A DNA stretch of 8,338 nucleotides from an uncultured Collinsella sp. Its GTDB lineage: Bacteria > Actinomycetota > Coriobacteriia > Coriobacteriales > Coriobacteriaceae. The notes under the pieces are model-generated. The model was not told the DNA's origin and ran no database searches. It saw only the letters and a program-made list of their open reading frames with translations. The stretch lies in NCBI GenBank assembly GCA_902489855.1, contig CABUBS010000090.1, positions 1-8,338 of the forward strand, given 5' to 3'. Shown piece by piece: positions 5,853 to 8,338 of this stretch. The translations under genes and the position numbers were made by a program. Every line of letters begins with the position of its first letter. The stretch's first letter is position 1.

Positions 5853-5870
5853 CCCGGACGCCACGGCGGC
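5831..5870. other. GC-rich two-tier hairpin between the iron-sulfur gene and ychF
   Basis: GCCGCCG (5831-5837) pairs with CGGCGGC (5864-5870). Inside, CTGGG and CCCGG flank a CGAA tetraloop. In the leftward transcript this lies about 30 bases after the iron-sulfur gene stop and overlaps the ychF -35 and spacer region. No T run follows in either direction, so it is not a standard intrinsic terminator. It may weaken read-through from upstream or protect the 3' end of the iron-sulfur transcript. Confidence 0.4.
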
Positions 5871-5899
5871 ACGAATGAAGCAGAGATAGAGGTCGCTGA

Positions 5900-7153
5900 C
5901 TAGTCCGCGAGCTTTTCCACCTGGTCGAGCATCTTGTCAAGCTTGGCCTTTGCCTCGGCCTTGACCTTCTGGGCTTCTTCGTGGGCCTTAGCCTTCTGGG
6001 CGGCCTTTTCCTCGGCTTCGGGATCGACGACGACCAGATTGGACGCGTCGTGCTCAACTAACTTGAGCGCATGCTCGGGGCACACCTTGACGCAGGCACC
6101 GCAGCCCAAACAATACGTGGACTCCAACGCAAAGCGGCCGCTTCCCACCAAATCGCAGGCGAACGTAGGGCATACATTGACGCACTCGCCACACGACGTG
6201 CACTTGTCAAAATCACACTCAGGCGTGCTCACCTGCATGTTCTGGGCAAGCTCGGGGTGGTTTTGCAGCGTCGAGAGCACCAGCTGGCGACCGTGCGTGA
6301 GCGTACGGCGACGCTTGGTCGTCGTGGTGCCGCACATGGTGTTGAGCGTACGCTCGAGCTGGGTAATCTGGTGGCGGTGGGCTTTGAGCTTCTGCGTCAC
6401 CGAGGCCAGCGCCGCCGTTGCCGGGTTGAGCTTGGTCACGGTCAGACCCGTGGTGCGGGCGATCTTTTCCATGTACTCCCTGCGCTCGTACTCGCGGCGC
6501 TTATGGCACTTGAGGCTCTTGGGATCGACCTCCAGACCCATGCCCGTACCGGCCCACTCCTCGGCAGTGGCGATGGCCTCGCCCAGAATGTCCTCACCGC
6601 CGGTGTTGCGGCATTTATCGCACACGCCCAACGGCAGGTACACACTCACGTTGGGATAGTCCGCCAGTACCGAGAACCAGGTCTCGGCCGTAATATCGCC
6701 CACGCAGGCAACGACGACCTCGTTCTCGCGCGGCATGCGCTTAAGGGCGCGCGTGCAGGTGACGTAGGCGGTCTCGTGGCTCGTAGCTGCCGAGACAATG
6801 TCGTCATACAGGTTTTTGGGCGCCAAGCGCGGCGAGATGATCGCCTCAGTCGGACAGGCAGCGGCGCACAGGCCGCACTTGCGACAGGTATCGAGAATCT
6901 CGATGGCGTCTTCCTCGACCTCGATGGCGTTGACCGGGCACACGTCCATGCACGCGGTGCAGCCGCTCTTTTCGTTTTTGCAGGTCAGGCACGGAATGGT
7001 GTTGCCGCGCGGACGCTCCTTGTAGTCGGCAGGATTCCACTGCGGAGCCGACGGATCGAGTGCATCGGTCACGCCGCCAAGCGGGTTTTTAAGAAAGTCG
7101 AAACCCTTGCTGATCTCGATAATGTCATCAAACAGATCGTGTTCCTGCGCCAT
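5900..7153 (-). CDS. Soluble protein with two 2[4Fe-4S] ferredoxin modules and a charged coiled tail
   Basis: The 417-residue product has no transmembrane segment or signal peptide and is probably a cytoplasmic electron carrier. The N-terminal module has cysteines 55, 58, 65, 68 and 72 (CTACMDVCP) and CRKCGLCAAACP at 90-101. The C-terminal module has CTSCGECVNVCP at 318-329 and CLGCGACVKVCP at 348-359. Together they suggest four [4Fe-4S] clusters. The central part (about 130-300) holds Cys133, Cys150, Cys178, Cys181 and Cys216, including a CDKC pair, which could bind another metal or cluster; its fold is unknown to me. Residues about 378-417 are rich in Ala, Lys and Glu and should form a coiled coil for partner contact. 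The start at 7153 (MAQEHDLFDD) has AGGGAGGG seven bases upstream, better than the ATG ten codons earlier. No redox enzyme subunit is adjacent, so the electron donor and acceptor are unidentified. Confidence 0.85.
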   Translation of the reverse strand: MAQEHDLFDDIIEISKGFDFLKNPLGGVTDALDPSAPQWNPADYKERPRGNTIPCLTCKNEKSGCTACMDVCPVNAIEVEEDAIEILDTCRKCGLCAAACPTEAIISPRLAPKNLYDDIVSAATSHETAYVTCTRALKRMPRENEVVVACVGDITAETWFSVLADYPNVSVYLPLGVCDKCRNTGGEDILGEAIATAEEWAGTGMGLEVDPKSLKCHKRREYERREYMEKIARTTGLTVTKLNPATAALASVTQKLKAHRHQITQLERTLNTMCGTTTTKRRRTLTHGRQLVLSTLQNHPELAQNMQVSTPECDFDKCTSCGECVNVCPTFACDLVGSGRFALESTYCLGCGACVKVCPEHALKLVEHDASNLVVVDPEAEEKAAQKAKAHEEAQKVKAEAKAKLDKMLDQVEKLAD

Positions 7154-7193
7154 GCGCGGCCCCTCCCTGAGCAGTGCAAACAAGCAAGAGATA

Positions 7194-7224
7194 ATGATAC
7201 GCCATCGGCCCGTGCCTCGAGCAA
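7194..7224 (-). promoter_or_regulatory. Weak putative promoter for the iron-sulfur gene
   Basis: On the minus strand TATCAT (plus 7194-7199) matches five of six -10 bases. The nearest -35-like hexamer, TTGCTC (7219-7224), has only three matches and a long 19-bp spacer. The 151-base gap after gldA makes a separate promoter likely, but this placement is tentative. Confidence 0.3.
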
Positions 7225-7273
7225 ATTACACGCGGAGCACCTTTGGGACAAATAGCCTATGGCCTATCGCCGC

Positions 7274-7297
7274 CTCGATTGCACAAGGTCAATCAAG
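7274..7297 (-). other. Stem-loop just downstream of gldA
   Basis: In the leftward transcript CTTGATTG pairs with CAATCGAG across an eight-base loop, giving an 8-bp stem with one G-U pair, starting eight bases after the gldA stop codon. It has no following T run (the next bases are GCGGCG), so it is at best a weak or factor-assisted termination or processing site. Confidence 0.35.
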
Positions 7298-7304
7298 CGC
7301 CAAA

Positions 7305-8338
7305 CTATGCCTCGCACATGAGCTGCACGAGCTTTTGTTTGGTCACCTTGGCCTGCTCGTTGGCCATATTACGCTCGTTTCTAAAGACCGCATTTGCAAC
7401 ACTCTGCAGGTCGGCATCGGAAATCTCGCCAAGGCCCAACTCCTCGAGCGTCGTCGGCAGACCAACGCGCTGGCAAAACTCGAGCACCTGATCAAGCTCG
7501 GGCGCACGCTCCAGGCGCAGCTGCACCACCAGACCAAATGCCACGGCCTCACCATGCATGGCCTTGCACTCGGGCAGAATCGTCAGACCGTTGGCGATGG
7601 CATGTGCCAACGCCAGGCCGCCACTCTCAAAGCCAACACCCGAAAGCAGAATATTGCACTCGATCAGGCGCTCAACCGCCGGCGATATACGGCCCTTTTT
7701 GAGATCGCGCTTGGCAGCGACGCCGCACTCCATGAGCGTGTCATAGCAGGCACGAGCCGTAACCAAGGCCAAGTGTCCCGGCGCGCCACCATGCTCGTTG
7801 GCGCCGTGCGCCGCGGCACACGAACGCGCCTCGAAGTACGTTGCCAGTGCGTCGCCCATACCAGCGACCGTCATCCGCAGTGGTGCTGCCGCAACCACGT
7901 TGGTATCGACCACGACCAGATCTGGATTCTTCTCGAGCATCAGGTAGCGGTCGAACGACCCATCCTCGTGATACAGCACCGAAATCGCACTGCACGGGCC
8001 GTCCATCGAAGCCGCCGTGGGGCATACACACAACGGCAGCTCAGCATAAAACGCTACTGCCTTGGCGATATCGAGCATCTTGCCGCCGCCAATGCCCACC
8101 ACCATGTCGCAATACTCGGCCTGGGCTTCCTGAGCCATTCCGACAACGGCCTCTTCCGTACACGGACCGTTATAAATCTTAAAGAACGGCTCGCTTAGAT
8201 CTTCGTCCAGAAATCCATCGACGATCTGCCTGCACAGCCGATCCTCGGTGCCCTGGTCAAACAAGACATAGGCAGCGCAGCCCAACCATGACAAATACCT
8301 GCCCTGACGCGACAGTTCGCCCGGCCCCTGAACATACC
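7305..8338 (-). CDS. gldA: Glycerol dehydrogenase (NAD-dependent, metal-containing), N-terminus cut by window edge
   Basis: The enzyme oxidises glycerol to dihydroxyacetone with NAD, or runs in reverse, in anaerobic glycerol metabolism. The frame stays open to the edge, giving 343 visible residues from YVQGPGELSRQG, which matches the start of the GldA fold. Only about 10-15 residues and the start codon should be missing. The NAD-binding GIGGGKMLDIAKA lies at 81-93. The family signature PTAASMDGPCSAISVLY is at 106-122. The expected metal ligands are present: Asp162 in GMGDAL, His245 in AHAIANG and His261 in MHGEAVAFG. The internal TTG at 8294 could be mistaken for a start, but conserved residues upstream of it are read in the same frame. 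Related Fe/Zn alcohol dehydrogenases are less likely given the GldA-like signature. It lies 151 bases upstream of the iron-sulfur gene; a functional link between them is not demonstrated. Confidence 0.93.
   Translation of the reverse strand, partial: YVQGPGELSRQGRYLSWLGCAAYVLFDQGTEDRLCRQIVDGFLDEDLSEPFFKIYNGPCTEEAVVGMAQEAQAEYCDMVVGIGGGKMLDIAKAVAFYAELPLCVCPTAASMDGPCSAISVLYHEDGSFDRYLMLEKNPDLVVVDTNVVAAAPLRMTVAGMGDALATYFEARSCAAAHGANEHGGAPGHLALVTARACYDTLMECGVAAKRDLKKGRISPAVERLIECNILLSGVGFESGGLALAHAIANGLTILPECKAMHGEAVAFGLVVQLRLERAPELDQVLEFCQRVGLPTTLEELGLGEISDADLQSVANAVFRNERNMANEQAKVTKQKLVQLMCEA

Noticed and set aside
7255..7267. GCCTATGGCCTAT short tandem repeat between gldA and the iron-sulfur gene
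   Set aside because: Two six-base copies are too little to distinguish from chance, and no structure or promoter element depends on them.

Overview
The window is about 60% GC and densely coded, with strong Shine-Dalgarno sites and a gene content (GMP synthase, type I asparaginase, YchF, a four-cluster iron-sulfur protein, glycerol dehydrogenase) that fits a strict anaerobe. The protein style and small intergenic repeats suggest a gut Coriobacteriia member, most likely Collinsella or a close relative. That assignment rests on familiarity, not on a search, and no rRNA or marker tree is available here.

Layout from left to right. Bases 1-153 hold the last 50 codons of a rightward sensor histidine kinase. 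Bases 154-420 are non-coding: they carry four copies of a GAGTAA-type motif and a good intrinsic terminator that reads leftward and serves guaA. guaA (complete, leftward) and ansA (complete, rightward) diverge from a 265-base regulatory gap. After ansA comes a 321-base non-coding stretch dominated by two diverged inverted repeat arms about 40 bases long and about 160 bases apart. Next is a small leftward XRE-type repressor that diverges from a rightward 129-residue protein of unknown function. A perfect 24-bp palindrome lies exactly between them and is the best operator candidate in the window.

From 4314 to the right edge every gene runs leftward. In transcription order they are gldA (start outside the window), a soluble protein with two 2[4Fe-4S] modules, the ribosome-associated ATPase/GTPase ychF, and a small DUF1648-type membrane protein. 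The last two are tightly coupled: the Shine-Dalgarno of the membrane protein overlaps the ychF stop codon. Gaps of 151 and 114 bases separate gldA, the iron-sulfur gene and ychF, and possible promoters lie in both gaps.

Most of the window is ordinary housekeeping and anaerobic metabolism. The parts worth a second look are the XRE/palindrome/129-residue cassette, the inverted-repeat element beside it, the nested inverted repeat around the guaA terminator, and the iron-sulfur protein whose redox partner is unknown. I saw no tRNA, rRNA, CRISPR array, insertion sequence or recognisable riboswitch.
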